A stretch of 64,000 nt of DNA, from positions 1 through 64,000 of the forward strand of contig NGFH01000009.1 in NCBI GenBank assembly GCA_002215675.1, in the 5' to 3' direction. The translations under genes were made by a program, and so were the position numbers. Origin of the DNA: Bacteroidetes bacterium 2013_40CM_41_45. GTDB lineage: Bacteria > Bacteroidota > Bacteroidia > AKYH767-A > 2013-40CM-41-45. Of the stretch, positions 34,035-40,829 are shown in pieces (the stretch's first letter is position 1; each line of letters opens with the position of its first letter). Under the pieces are notes generated by a model. It was not told the origin of the DNA and made no database searches. It saw nothing but the letters and a program-made list of their open reading frames with translations.

Positions 34035-34196
34035 ATGTTTAAACGTATGTTAATGAATTCTTTCAGAAGGCACAAGGGAATCGCACTGATGACTCTTATG
34101 TATTACTTTTTTTCTCTTGGAAAAAAGAAACTAAGGGAAAATGCGGCGCCGGAAAATCCGCTTTCACGAAAGAGGAATTCCGAAAGAAGAAGATAA
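34035..34196 (+). CDS. Possible small basic protein, 53 residues
   Basis: Open frame starting MFKRMLMNSFRRHKGIALMT and ending with an Arg-rich tail (SRKRNSERRR). The middle is weakly hydrophobic (LMYYFFSLG). No family recognised and no promoter seen; composition is plausible for a small real gene but could be chance. Confidence 0.35.
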   Translation: MFKRMLMNSFRRHKGIALMTLMYYFFSLGKKKLRENAAPENPLSRKRNSERRR

Positions 34197-34299
34197 ATAT
34201 TTTTTGCGAGTGGTGCTCTCCAACGCGGTTTAGAAAATATCAACTAAAAGGCTTGAGTTTATTTGATATTGATAATTTTGATGTCAAATTAATAAACTC

Positions 34300-34559
34300 A
34301 TGTGGAGCGATACCCCGTTTTATGTAAGGGCAACTGCAAAGCTTATGCTGGTTGCGCTCGTGGTGCTGACCGTAGTTGTGGCACGCGAGTTTCTTATTTC
34401 GTTTACCATTGCATACCTGTAACCGGCATGGTGAAAGTGATATGTGACAATGCAGAGGCGTTAAAACCTTACGGATTTATTAGGGGAGAGGAAATAAATT
34501 TTGATGAACCCAGGTCAAAGCGGCCTCCATTTTGGAAAAAGGATCACGCGAAAAAATAA
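34300..34559 (+). pseudogene. AI-2E family transporter, large internal deletion
   Basis: The first 40 codons (ATG at 34300, ending in a stop at 34420) read MWSDTPFYVRATAKLMLVAL then VVLTVVVAREFLISFTIAYL, a normal AI-2E transporter N terminus with its first membrane helices. In the +2 frame, overlapping the break, the text from about 34411 to 34559 reads PVTGMVKVICDNAEALKPYG, FIRGEE and a basic end KRPPFWKK, the normal C terminus. About 270 central codons are missing and the join is out of frame, so no transporter is made. A -7 box TAATTTTG precedes it at about 34272-34280. Confidence 0.68.
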
Positions 34560-34589
34560 AACAGTTGTACCCAAATAAAAACCCCAATT

Positions 34590-35057
34590 ATGAAAACAAA
34601 AAATTCCCAAAAAAATGTCTTTGAAAAATTTTCATCCTATGTGACCAAAAAAGCGGGAAGCACCGGAGCTTTCGTTATTGCAATAGCAATCATAATTATT
34701 TGGCTTATTACAGGGCCCTTTTTTCATTACTCCGATACATGGCAACTGGTTATTAATACTGCCACAACCATTATTACTTTTATTATGGTATTTCTAATTC
34801 AGAGAAGTCAGAATAAGGAATCTCTTGCGATGCAGCTAAAACTTAATGAACTTATTTCATCAAGCAACCTGGCAAGTAACCGGCTTATTGACGTTGAAGA
34901 CCTGACGGAAGAAGAATTAATAACACTTGAAAAATATTATGCAGAGCTTGTAAAGATGAGTAAAAGCCACAGTGATACGCACCAATCTCATTCAATAGAA
35001 GAAGCAATAGAAATGCACGATTTAAAAGAAAGGCACAGGAGGAAAATACTGGAATAA
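34590..35057 (+). CDS. Low-affinity iron permease family protein
   Basis: 155 residues, two membrane helices (GAFVIAIAIIIIWLITGPFF and LVINTATTIITFIMVFLIQ) followed by RSQNKESLAMQLKLNELI, the signature of PF04120 (named after yeast Fet4-like permeases). The bacterial proteins are much shorter than Fet4 and their iron transport is not demonstrated. A charged soluble C terminus follows with His-rich SHSDTHQSHS. Confidence 0.87.
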   Translation: MKTKNSQKNVFEKFSSYVTKKAGSTGAFVIAIAIIIIWLITGPFFHYSDTWQLVINTATTIITFIMVFLIQRSQNKESLAMQLKLNELISSSNLASNRLIDVEDLTEEELITLEKYYAELVKMSKSHSDTHQSHSIEEAIEMHDLKERHRRKILE

Positions 35058-35101
35058 CTCTTTAGCAGGTATGGTCTTTGCTTTTTAATTTTTTAAAAAT
35101 C

Positions 35102-35320
35102 ATGCAAGCAAAAAGAGTAGGAATTATTTTAATCGTAGCAGGAGTCATTATGATGATATACACCGGGTTTACTTACATAACCAAAGAAAAAGTGGTTGAC
35201 GTGGGTCCGGTTGAAATAACGAAGGAAGAAAAACATCCTGTTCAGTGGTCGCCTATTGTGGGTGGCTTGCTGCTTGTGGGTGGTATTCTCATTGTTACAA
35301 CCAATAAAAAGAGCGGTTAA
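35102..35320 (+). CDS. Small two-helix membrane protein (DUF3185-like)
   Basis: 72 residues from the ATG at 35102. Two membrane helices (VGIILIVAGVIMMIYTGF and IVGGLLLVGGILIVTT) flank a short loop TKEKVVDVGPVEITKEE. This is a small family common in Bacteroidota; function unknown. Its leader is repeated in degenerate form at 33911. The gap to the preceding gene is 44 nt. Confidence 0.72.
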   Translation: MQAKRVGIILIVAGVIMMIYTGFTYITKEKVVDVGPVEITKEEKHPVQWSPIVGGLLLVGGILIVTTNKKSG

Positions 35321-35496
35321 AAATTCAGGCGCTTTCACGCGTCCGAAAATTTTTGTTTCCCTCCGAAAAATTTTTAATCAGGTTTCAATCCTAACTTTTA
35401 ATTCTTGTCAGGATAATTCAAGGCAGAAAACCATTGTAAGTGTAAGGCATATTCCCTAAAAAAACAGGAAGAACAGGTTCCTTAAAATCAAAAAAA

Positions 35497-35661
35497 TCAT
35501 TTTGTTTCTGCGCTAGTGCGATGTTCAAAGCCGTCATCGCGTACTTTTTTATTACGCCTTTTTATGAGCGGCCGGTTCCTAAGATTTTTATTGTTGTTTG
35601 GGTCAAGTTTGTTTAACCTCTTGAATACTTTTTCCTTTTTTTTCCTGATACTATTTCTCAT
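35497..35661 (-). CDS. Possible small basic protein, 54 residues
   Basis: Frame starting MRNSIRKKKEKVFKRLNKLD and continuing PNNNKNLRNRPLIKRRNKKV to TSAETK. Strongly basic, no stop-rich composition, and it fills most of an otherwise empty 500-bp gap (35321-35824). No family recognised. The 35321-35496 part shows nothing else. Confidence 0.42.
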   Translation of the reverse strand: MRNSIRKKKEKVFKRLNKLDPNNNKNLRNRPLIKRRNKKVRDDGFEHRTSAETK

Positions 35662-35746
35662 GGTTTTTAAAGTGAACGCAGAACATTTTTAAAAGTCAAT
35701 AATTGTGCCGCGCATTAGCGGGATTATCGAGGCATTTATCGATACT

Positions 35747-35788
35747 ATCGAATTTACCGGGCAACGGTCTCTCGTTGTAGTAGTTTTA
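35747..35788 (+). promoter_or_regulatory. ATCGAATT-N26-TAGTTTTA promoter of the RS-rich peptide gene
   Basis: ATCGAATT at 35747-35754, 26 bases, TAGTTTTA at 35781-35788 (last base differs from TAnnTTTG). Two further ATCGA pentamers lie just upstream (35725-35745). Leader about 30 nt. Confidence 0.5.
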
Positions 35789-35824
35789 TGTAATTATCTT
35801 TTTAACGATTTAAATTTATGTACA

Positions 35825-36070
35825 ATGAAAAACTTAACTGAAGGATTTGAAATCAACCAAAGTTATTTCTCTAATGATGCAGAACAAAGCCGCTACGAAA
35901 GTGGCGATGATAACCGAAGCTCACATGGTTCTTCAGGAATGAGTGGCCGTGGCCGCAGCTCACGCAGTGGAAGCAGAAGTGGAAATGGACGGTCTGCTTC
36001 TTCGCGCAGTCATTCACGTAGTTCCGGGAACAGAAGCAGAAGTTCTTCCTCCCGTTCACGCGGTCGCTGA
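35825..36070 (+). CDS. Small protein with Arg/Ser-rich C-terminal domain
   Basis: 81 residues. The first 25 are a normal acidic start (MKNLTEGFEINQSYFSND). From residue about 35 onward it is almost only Ser, Arg and Gly (SGRGRSSRSGSRSGNGRS and similar), recalling eukaryotic RS/RGG domains and surely disordered. Such a tail could bind RNA or DNA. No bacterial family known to me. The ATG at 35825 is chosen over an upstream GTG because it follows the promoter. Confidence 0.72.
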   Translation: MKNLTEGFEINQSYFSNDAEQSRYESGDDNRSSHGSSGMSGRGRSSRSGSRSGNGRSASSRSHSRSSGNRSRSSSSRSRGR

Positions 36071-36111
36071 TAATAGTTAGTGCTTACCAGCAGCGACTAT
36101 ACGAAATAACC

Positions 36112-36342
36112 TCACCCTGTTACTGCATTATTTCTTACAGGAGGATTTTGATTTATGTATGTAGCTAAACCCTTTCCGTTCACCGCCAGTGCTTTCATTC
36201 TCTCGATATGGTATTTTGCAATCCGCGAGTTTGCATAATAATACACTGCACGTTCGCCTGTAAACTTAACCGCAACATAATCATCATCGATTTCATAATG
36301 CGTTATACCCGAAATGCCGCTTAAATTTTTATAGACATTCAT
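36112..36342 (-). CDS. Small KTSC-like protein
   Basis: 76 residues: ISGITHYEIDDDYVAVKFTG, AVYYYANSRIAKYHIERMKA, NGKGLATYINQN. The pattern resembles KTSC-type small domains thought to bind nucleic acid or proteins, but the assignment is tentative. A -7 box TAATTTTG ends about 6 bases before its ATG, suggesting a leaderless transcript. Convergent with the RS-rich gene. Confidence 0.72.
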   Translation of the reverse strand: MNVYKNLSGISGITHYEIDDDYVAVKFTGERAVYYYANSRIAKYHIERMKALAVNGKGLATYINQNPPVRNNAVTG

Positions 36343-36467
36343 CTCACAAAATTAATTTATACAATTGTGGTTTCTGTGAGGAAATGCCGTAGAAAATTTT
36401 GAGTGAAATTTTTAAAAAAGGTTCTCGATTTCTTTTTTTTGCTTTTACCACCCGGCAAATGCTGCAC

Positions 36468-36510
36468 AAAAAAAGAACCCGCACCTTACGGACATAAATG
36501 AGCGGGTTCT
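36468..36510 (-). terminator. Terminator of the 78-residue protein gene
   Basis: Minus strand: stem AGAACCCGC with GCGGGTTCT, 19-base loop, then seven T. It lies 30 bases after the stop at 36540. Confidence 0.87.
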
Positions 36511-36539
36511 ATCGTGGAATAATACTAAAGACTATTTAC

Positions 36540-36776
36540 TCATTCATCTTCAGATATCTCAAAATCCACAATATTAGGAGGTCTTAAAACAATTTCTTTT
36601 TCTAATTCATCGGGCTTAAACTTGTATATAACTTCAGACATATCCCGTATTCTGCAGATAATCAATCCATGTTCCTTATCTATATCAGTAACCACAAATG
36701 TTAATTCTGTTTTTATAAGAGGAACAACACTTTCACCAATCTTGAAGTTATCAAGAACATACTTTTTGCTCGCCAT
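36540..36776 (-). CDS. Small hypothetical protein (DUF2158-like)
   Basis: 78 residues, acidic. FKIGESVVPLIKTELTFVVT followed by DIDKEHGLIICRI and YKFKPDELE resembles the small SH3-like DUF2158/YodC group (GDxVxLKSGGPxMTV...), with the central Gly-Pro replaced. Function unknown. Monocistronic. Confidence 0.65.
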   Translation of the reverse strand: MASKKYVLDNFKIGESVVPLIKTELTFVVTDIDKEHGLIICRIRDMSEVIYKFKPDELEKEIVLRPPNIVDFEISEDE

Positions 36777-36847
36777 GTAAATACATTAGCAAAAACCAAG
36801 CCCTCCAGAAACAAACAAATAATGATACTTTGTTTGAAACTGTAGGG

Positions 36848-36878
36848 AAAAAAATCCACGCTTTCAATAAAGTGTGGA
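36848..36878 (-). terminator. Terminator of the ferritin gene cluster
   Basis: Minus strand: stem TCCACACTTT with AAAGCGTGGA (one G-T pair), 4-base loop, then seven T. It ends the leftward cluster from about 39523 to 36895. Confidence 0.85.
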
Positions 36879-36894
36879 ATAAATTCCGGCTTTT

Positions 36895-37392
36895 TTATTT
36901 CTTCCCGGGCATTGCCCCTAATTCATTGTCAAAAAGATAAAGGCCGCCTTTATCACTGCCAATGAGAGCTAGTTTATCCAGGATGTTGCGGGCGGTTCGT
37001 TCTTCGTCTATCTGCTCGGCAACATACCATTGCAAAAAATTATTTGTCGTATAGTCTTTTTCTTTCTGACACATATCTACAAGCTCATTAATTTCCCCCG
37101 ATACTTTTATTTCATGCTTCAATACCTGTTCAAAAATTTCCTGTATAGTTTGAAACGACTTTGGTGGAATTTTTGCGTCAGGCACAAGGGCATGCCCGCC
37201 ACGCTCATTAATGTAATGAAACAGCTTGAGCATATGTGCCCGTTCCTCATCGCTCTGCAGATAAAGAAATTTTGTGATGCCATGGTATCCTTTTACCTCT
37301 GCCCATGAAGCCATGGAAAGATAATACTGTGATGATTCATGCTCAAGAGCAATCTGCTCGTTAAGCGCTGACTCTATTTTTTTATTCAACAT
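36895..37392 (-). CDS. ftnA: Ferritin
   Basis: 165 residues from the ATG at 37392 (an upstream Met would add sequence that overlaps the preceding gene entirely). Non-haem ferritin with ferroxidase residues in LNEQIALEHESSQYYLSMA, SDEERAHMLKLFHYINERGG and AEQIDEERTARNIL. A 24-mer iron store that oxidises Fe2+. Last gene of a leftward stress cluster; it overlaps the end of the Cys-rich gene by 11 nt. Confidence 0.95.
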   Translation of the reverse strand: MLNKKIESALNEQIALEHESSQYYLSMASWAEVKGYHGITKFLYLQSDEERAHMLKLFHYINERGGHALVPDAKIPPKSFQTIQEIFEQVLKHEIKVSGEINELVDMCQKEKDYTTNNFLQWYVAEQIDEERTARNILDKLALIGSDKGGLYLFDNELGAMPGKK

Positions 37393-37726
37393 AATGTTGA
37401 AGTTGATAGGAGCGGCAAAGAGCAGCACAATTGCTGCAAACGCGTTTACACTCGCGGCAATGTTCGTAGTCATGCTTTTGACATTCATCGGCGCATATTT
37501 CACAGATATCAGCGCAAAGCTTTACAAATTTGTCCGCATTCTCCGAGTCCCGCGAAATCAACGATGCAGTTAGCTGGCATAAATCGGCACACTCACGGTC
37601 CAGTTCAATGCAACGGGTCATCATGCTCACGTCTTCCTCGTTGAGGCAGGCGTTGTAGCAAATGTTGCAGACATTGGCGCAGGCATTCAGCTCTTGCAGA
37701 ATTTCATGATTAATTTTTTTCAACAT
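37382..37726 (-). CDS. Four-helix-bundle Cys-rich copper-binding protein (DUF326/Csp-like)
   Basis: 114 residues with 16 Cys arranged as CxxxC/CxxC on helices (CANVCNICYNAC, CADICEICADEC, CKRVCSNCAALC). This is the DUF326/copper-storage-protein pattern; Csp proteins bind many Cu(I) inside the bundle. No signal peptide, so cytosolic. Overlaps its neighbours at both ends (17 nt with the SRPBCC gene, 11 nt with ferritin). Role: copper buffering, by family. Confidence 0.92.
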   Translation of the reverse strand: MLKKINHEILQELNACANVCNICYNACLNEEDVSMMTRCIELDRECADLCQLTASLISRDSENADKFVKLCADICEICADECQKHDYEHCRECKRVCSNCAALCRSYQLQHYVE

Positions 37727-38138
37727 ATCTCTTTAGAGAAGTTCCTATGATGCTTTCCCAACCTTGCTGATGACTTTGGCGCGAAAAATCCCTGTCCCCG
37801 GTCGGAATTTTTTCCAACCCTTCATGGGTGAGGCGCACTTTTGTTTTGTCCCCCTCATCAGAGAGTCTGAAAGTAACGGTGGTGATTGCAGGATGCTCAT
37901 CGTAGCTCCAGGTATAAGCTATCTTTTTTCCTTTCTCTACTTCTGTTATGATGCACGATGTAGGGAATTTTTTTCCTTCTTTCTCTCCATAAAATTTAAA
38001 GCTGTATCCTATCTTGGGTTTAAAATCTTCGATGTCGAAGTACCACTTCTTCATTTCTTTTTTGTCCGTGAGCGCCTTCCATACCTTGGAAGCAGGCGCA
38101 TTAACAATTACTTCTTTTATTAGAGGTTCGTTAACCAT
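37710..38138 (-). CDS. SRPBCC/AHSA1 domain protein
   Basis: 142 residues: VNAPASKVWKALTDKKEMKK, WYFDIEDFKPKIG, TRLTHEGLE-type end (VRLTHEGLEKI, GWESIIGTSLKRYVEKN). Activator-of-Hsp90-homologue subfamily of the START-like fold, binding hydrophobic ligands; specific role unknown. Overlaps the next gene by 17 nt. Confidence 0.9.
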   Translation of the reverse strand: MVNEPLIKEVIVNAPASKVWKALTDKKEMKKWYFDIEDFKPKIGYSFKFYGEKEGKKFPTSCIITEVEKGKKIAYTWSYDEHPAITTVTFRLSDEGDKTKVRLTHEGLEKIPTGDRDFSRQSHQQGWESIIGTSLKRYVEKN

Positions 38139-38150
38139 AGTTTACCGGAT

Positions 38151-38594
38151 TTAATTTTGTTCCTGAATGATGTTTGATTTTGGTGCCACTGCTGAAAAAT
38201 ATTTATCCACTGCCTGCGGGTCTGCAAAGAAATGCCTGCCTTCAATGATTTTCCCGTTTTCAATTGTCCATAAAACAGCATTGTAATGTTCAAGATTATT
38301 TCCATCCTTCCGGTTTGTTTTGCTTCGCTGGCATTCTATAAAATAATGGTCGTTTTCAGCAACAATCAGTTTATCCATTTTTGTGTTTGACTGACCCATG
38401 ATTTTTCCCATGGTGTCAAAGAATTCGATCACTTCATTGATTCCTTTTTTAACTCCCGCCACCGGGCTTTTGCCTAAGAAATACCACGTCACATTATCAG
38501 CCATAACTTTCCTGATGCCGCTCATATCATGGTCTTTATAGGCATCAAAAAAAATGTCGATAATTTCCTGGTTTGTATTCTTATTCTTTTTCAA
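38151..38594 (-). CDS. SnoaL-like/NTF2-like protein
   Basis: 147 residues: EIIDIFFDAYKDHDMSGIRK, VMADNVTWYFLG, HYNAVLWTIENGKIIEGRHF. NTF2-like cone fold of the SnoaL type; members may be small enzymes or ligand binders. No catalytic residues can be assigned. Overlaps the dodecin gene by 14 nt. Confidence 0.88.
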   Translation of the reverse strand: MKKNKNTNQEIIDIFFDAYKDHDMSGIRKVMADNVTWYFLGKSPVAGVKKGINEVIEFFDTMGKIMGQSNTKMDKLIVAENDHYFIECQRSKTNRKDGNNLEHYNAVLWTIENGKIIEGRHFFADPQAVDKYFSAVAPKSNIIQEQN

Positions 38595-38781
38595 AAGCTA
38601 TTTTGCAGTTTAACCTCCATAAAGATACTTTTCCGTTTTTTACTTCTGCATTCAGATTCTTTATATACACAGAGCGGATATTACGAATACTCTTTGATGC
38701 CTCTGCTACTGCACTTTGCGCAGCATCTTCCCAGCTGACGTTTGATTCTGCAAGAAGCTCAATTACTTTAATGATTGCCAT
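38581..38781 (-). CDS. Dodecin-family protein
   Basis: 66 residues: IIKVIELLAESNVSWEDAAQ, SAVAEASKSIRNIRSVYIKN, VSLWRLNCKIAFE. Dodecins form 12-mers that store flavin. The Trp that sandwiches the flavin in well-studied dodecins (position of Ser in NIRSVYI) and the nearby Gln are not conserved, so the ligand may differ. Overlaps neighbours on both sides by 14 nt. Confidence 0.87.
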   Translation of the reverse strand: MAIIKVIELLAESNVSWEDAAQSAVAEASKSIRNIRSVYIKNLNAEVKNGKVSLWRLNCKIAFEKE

Positions 38782-39034
38782 GAGTTTTATTTTTATAGTG
38801 ATACACTAGCGCTATTTCATTGTTTGAAAAGTCGCGGCTCAGCAAAATGTAAGGCTCGCCAATTTCGCCGGAAATTTTTCTTCCAAATGAAAAATCTTCG
38901 TCTTTCAGTAAAACATAATTCGGCTCTTTTCCCGAACCATCGGTAATATTTCGTTCTGATCGGCCCACTTTCATCTCTTCATATGAATTTTGTTTAGAAA
39001 TTTTGTTCAGTAATTTGATGTGACTTTTCCTCAT
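38768..39034 (-). CDS. Hypothetical protein coupled to dodecin
   Basis: 88 residues, basic N-terminal half (MRKSHIKLLNKISKQNSYEE) and a strand-rich C-terminal half (YVLLKDEDFSFGRKISG, PYILLSRDFSNNEIALVYHY). No family recognised. It overlaps the dodecin gene by 14 nt and follows the PEBP gene by 6 nt. Confidence 0.7.
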   Translation of the reverse strand: MRKSHIKLLNKISKQNSYEEMKVGRSERNITDGSGKEPNYVLLKDEDFSFGRKISGEIGEPYILLSRDFSNNEIALVYHYKNKTHGNH

Positions 39035-39040
39035 TCTAAA

Positions 39041-39523
39041 TTAAAAGTATTTTGATTTTTCTTCTGCTGATTTCCGATAAACGCCTACCAATTCGCCATA
39101 GCCAAGAATATGGTCTCGCATTGCTTTCTCAAGCGTTTTCAATTTTGCGCCTTGTTCAATGTCAAGCAGCGTGTCCAGCGCATACACTTTAAAAAAATAC
39201 CGGTGAGTTCCGGTGGGCGGGCAGGGGCCCTGGTAATGTGTTGCACCAAAGCTGTTATTGCCTTCGGTGCCGGGAACAGCATTTTCCAAAATCATTTCCA
39301 TAGGGCGAATGTTCCAGATAACCCAATGGATGAAGGTTCCTCCCGGGGCATCTGGGTCATCAACAATAACTGCTAAGCTTTTTGCTCCCGAAGGAATATT
39401 TTCAATAGTCAGAGGAGGATTCACATTTTCTCCTTCACAGGTATATTTAGAAGGAATAAAATCTTTCGGCCCGAATTCAGAACTGCCTATAGTAAGCGTT
39501 GTGGTTTGTGTGAGCGTTGTCAT
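39041..39523 (-). CDS. YbhB/YbcL family (PEBP-like, Raf-kinase-inhibitor-like) protein
   Basis: 160 residues from the Met at 39523 (an ATG at 39547 adds eight residues). PEBP core: PSKYTCEGENVNPPLTIENI, VDDPDAPGGTFIHWVIWNI, GPCPPTGTHRYFFKVYALD. A small cytosolic ligand-binding fold; physiological role in bacteria unknown. First gene of the leftward stress cluster (39523-36895). No octamer upstream. Confidence 0.93.
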   Translation of the reverse strand: MTTLTQTTTLTIGSSEFGPKDFIPSKYTCEGENVNPPLTIENIPSGAKSLAVIVDDPDAPGGTFIHWVIWNIRPMEMILENAVPGTEGNNSFGATHYQGPCPPTGTHRYFFKVYALDTLLDIEQGAKLKTLEKAMRDHILGYGELVGVYRKSAEEKSKYF

Positions 39524-39626
39524 AATGTTCAAAATGGGTAAATTCATTGTTGATTTTATTTAAACGTTTTAATTAATCTATTCTCGAAACGATTAAAATT
39601 CCTCCCGGCAAAAGGCTTAAATAATT

Positions 39627-40058
39627 TTATTTGAAAAAGGTTAACTGTGGAAAAGCTCGTGAACGAGTCTTGAAAAAGGCAGGAGCATAAATTTTTTCTA
39701 ATTCCAGCGATGCGTTGCTCATCATAATGCGGTAATTGAAATTCTGTATGTCTGTAATTTCATTAAAGTTGATTGAGCCCGCTAAATCTTTTTCCCAACA
39801 ATACACCAGGTTTTTATACAGTTGATTCAGGTACTGCAGGTTTTTCGCAGCTTCTGCACCAACACAACTTCTTCCGTATAAAAAATCCTTGAAATAAAAT
39901 TTGTATTTGGAAAGCAATTCATTTTTTCTTATCGAGCCTCGCTCAATCAATACTTCGCCATCATGTTCAACTATTACATCATGATAATTGATGTAATCAT
40001 TACAACCTGCAATAAGAGCACTTAATTGCGATAGACAGGGACTGTAAAATAAATTCAT
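39627..40058 (-). CDS. Hypothetical protein next to the small heat-shock gene
   Basis: 143 residues, mixed helices and strands (YINYHDVIVEHDGEVLIERG, KNELLSKYKFYFKDFLYGRS, YCWEKDLAGSINFNEITDIQ). No signal peptide or named family. Lies 42 bp downstream of the Hsp20 gene in the same direction, so probably co-transcribed and stress-regulated. Confidence 0.7.
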   Translation of the reverse strand: MNLFYSPCLSQLSALIAGCNDYINYHDVIVEHDGEVLIERGSIRKNELLSKYKFYFKDFLYGRSCVGAEAAKNLQYLNQLYKNLVYCWEKDLAGSINFNEITDIQNFNYRIMMSNASLELEKIYAPAFFKTRSRAFPQLTFFK

Positions 40059-40100
40059 ATAGATATTTTTTAATAATTAATTAACGAGATGCAAGATTTG

Positions 40101-40487
40101 TTATTCCACAATTATTTTATGGATTTTATTTTTTTGTTTTTCGTGTTTTTTAGGAATGAAAAGATTAAGCACTGCATTGTTATATGATGCTGCAATGCTA
40201 GCAGCATCGGCATCATCAGGAATAACGAATGAGCGGTAGAATGATTCCCTTTCGCAAGAAAGGGTTATTAAATTTCTTCCAACTTCAATATTGAAATCAT
40301 CCTTTTTCAGACCGGGAGCAAACATTTTAACATTATAATTTCCGCCTTCTTCCATAACATAAATGGATGGAAATATTTCAGGAATTCCACCATTCCAGTA
40401 GTCCTGAAAATCATTTCTGAATAAAGGGATGAATGTTTTATTCTCAGTAGATAAATCATTCGATTGATTTTTTACAAGGGCAGGCAT
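40101..40487 (-). CDS. Small heat-shock protein, Hsp20/IbpA family
   Basis: 128 residues. Alpha-crystallin domain: FPSIYVMEEGGNYNVKMFAP, GLKKDDFNIEVGRNLITLSC and NAVLNLFIPKK (the usual A-x-x-x-x-G-V-L becomes NAVLNL). N-terminal arm about 45 residues, C-terminal tail Lys-rich without a clear IxI motif. ATP-independent holdase for unfolding proteins. Its promoter is the best match to the octamer-type promoter of the 158-residue exported protein at 10.7 kb. Confidence 0.9.
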   Translation of the reverse strand: MPALVKNQSNDLSTENKTFIPLFRNDFQDYWNGGIPEIFPSIYVMEEGGNYNVKMFAPGLKKDDFNIEVGRNLITLSCERESFYRSFVIPDDADAASIAASYNNAVLNLFIPKKHEKQKNKIHKIIVE

Positions 40488-40523
40488 GGTTTTAAGATTT
40501 TATTTGTAAAAAAATTTATATGC

Positions 40524-40565
40524 CAAAACTATTTCTTCAATTTCTCATCTGAACATATTTTCGAT
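40524..40565 (-). promoter_or_regulatory. ATCGAAAA-N26-TAGTTTTG promoter of the small heat-shock gene
   Basis: Minus strand: ATCGAAAA (40565-40558), 26 bases, perfect -7 box TAGTTTTG (40531-40524). Start near 40517, leader about 30 nt. Confidence 0.67.
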
Positions 40566-40694
40566 GGGCTAGGAGAAAAGCGGGATAGTTGGGGAAAAAC
40601 CATAGATAATTATTTTAAAAAAACTTTCAGATGTAGTAACCGCCAAAGAATTTTTCACTATGGTTGCTTTAACCGAACTGAAAATTCGTTTCTC

Positions 40695-40808
40695 ATGAAA
40701 AAACTCAAAGGCACCGGCAAATATTACTGTCCCATGCACCCTGAAATTATTTCTGACATTGCCGGCAAATGTCCAGAATGTGGCATGGATTTGGAGAAAG
40801 TAAAATAG
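40695..40808 (+). CDS. Heavy-metal-binding mini-protein (HMBD), 37 residues
   Basis: Starts MKKLKGTGKYYCPMHPEIIS and contains the complete heavy-metal-binding domain: YYCPMHPE, then CPECGMDLE. This domain usually sits at the N terminus of CusA/CusB/CopA-type proteins; here it stands alone as the whole gene. Probably binds copper or zinc, consistent with the Cys-rich protein 3 kb away. The ATG fits the domain border. 22 bases from the convergent pyrE stop. Confidence 0.75.
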   Translation: MKKLKGTGKYYCPMHPEIISDIAGKCPECGMDLEKVK

Positions 40809-40829
40809 GACCGAGGGACGGAGCCGGGG

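Noticed and set aside
34302-34559. Apparent 85-codon Cys-rich protein starting at a GTG
   Set aside because: Its N-terminal half is the wrong frame of the AI-2E transporter start; only the second half is real sequence of that family, so it is a deletion product, not a gene.
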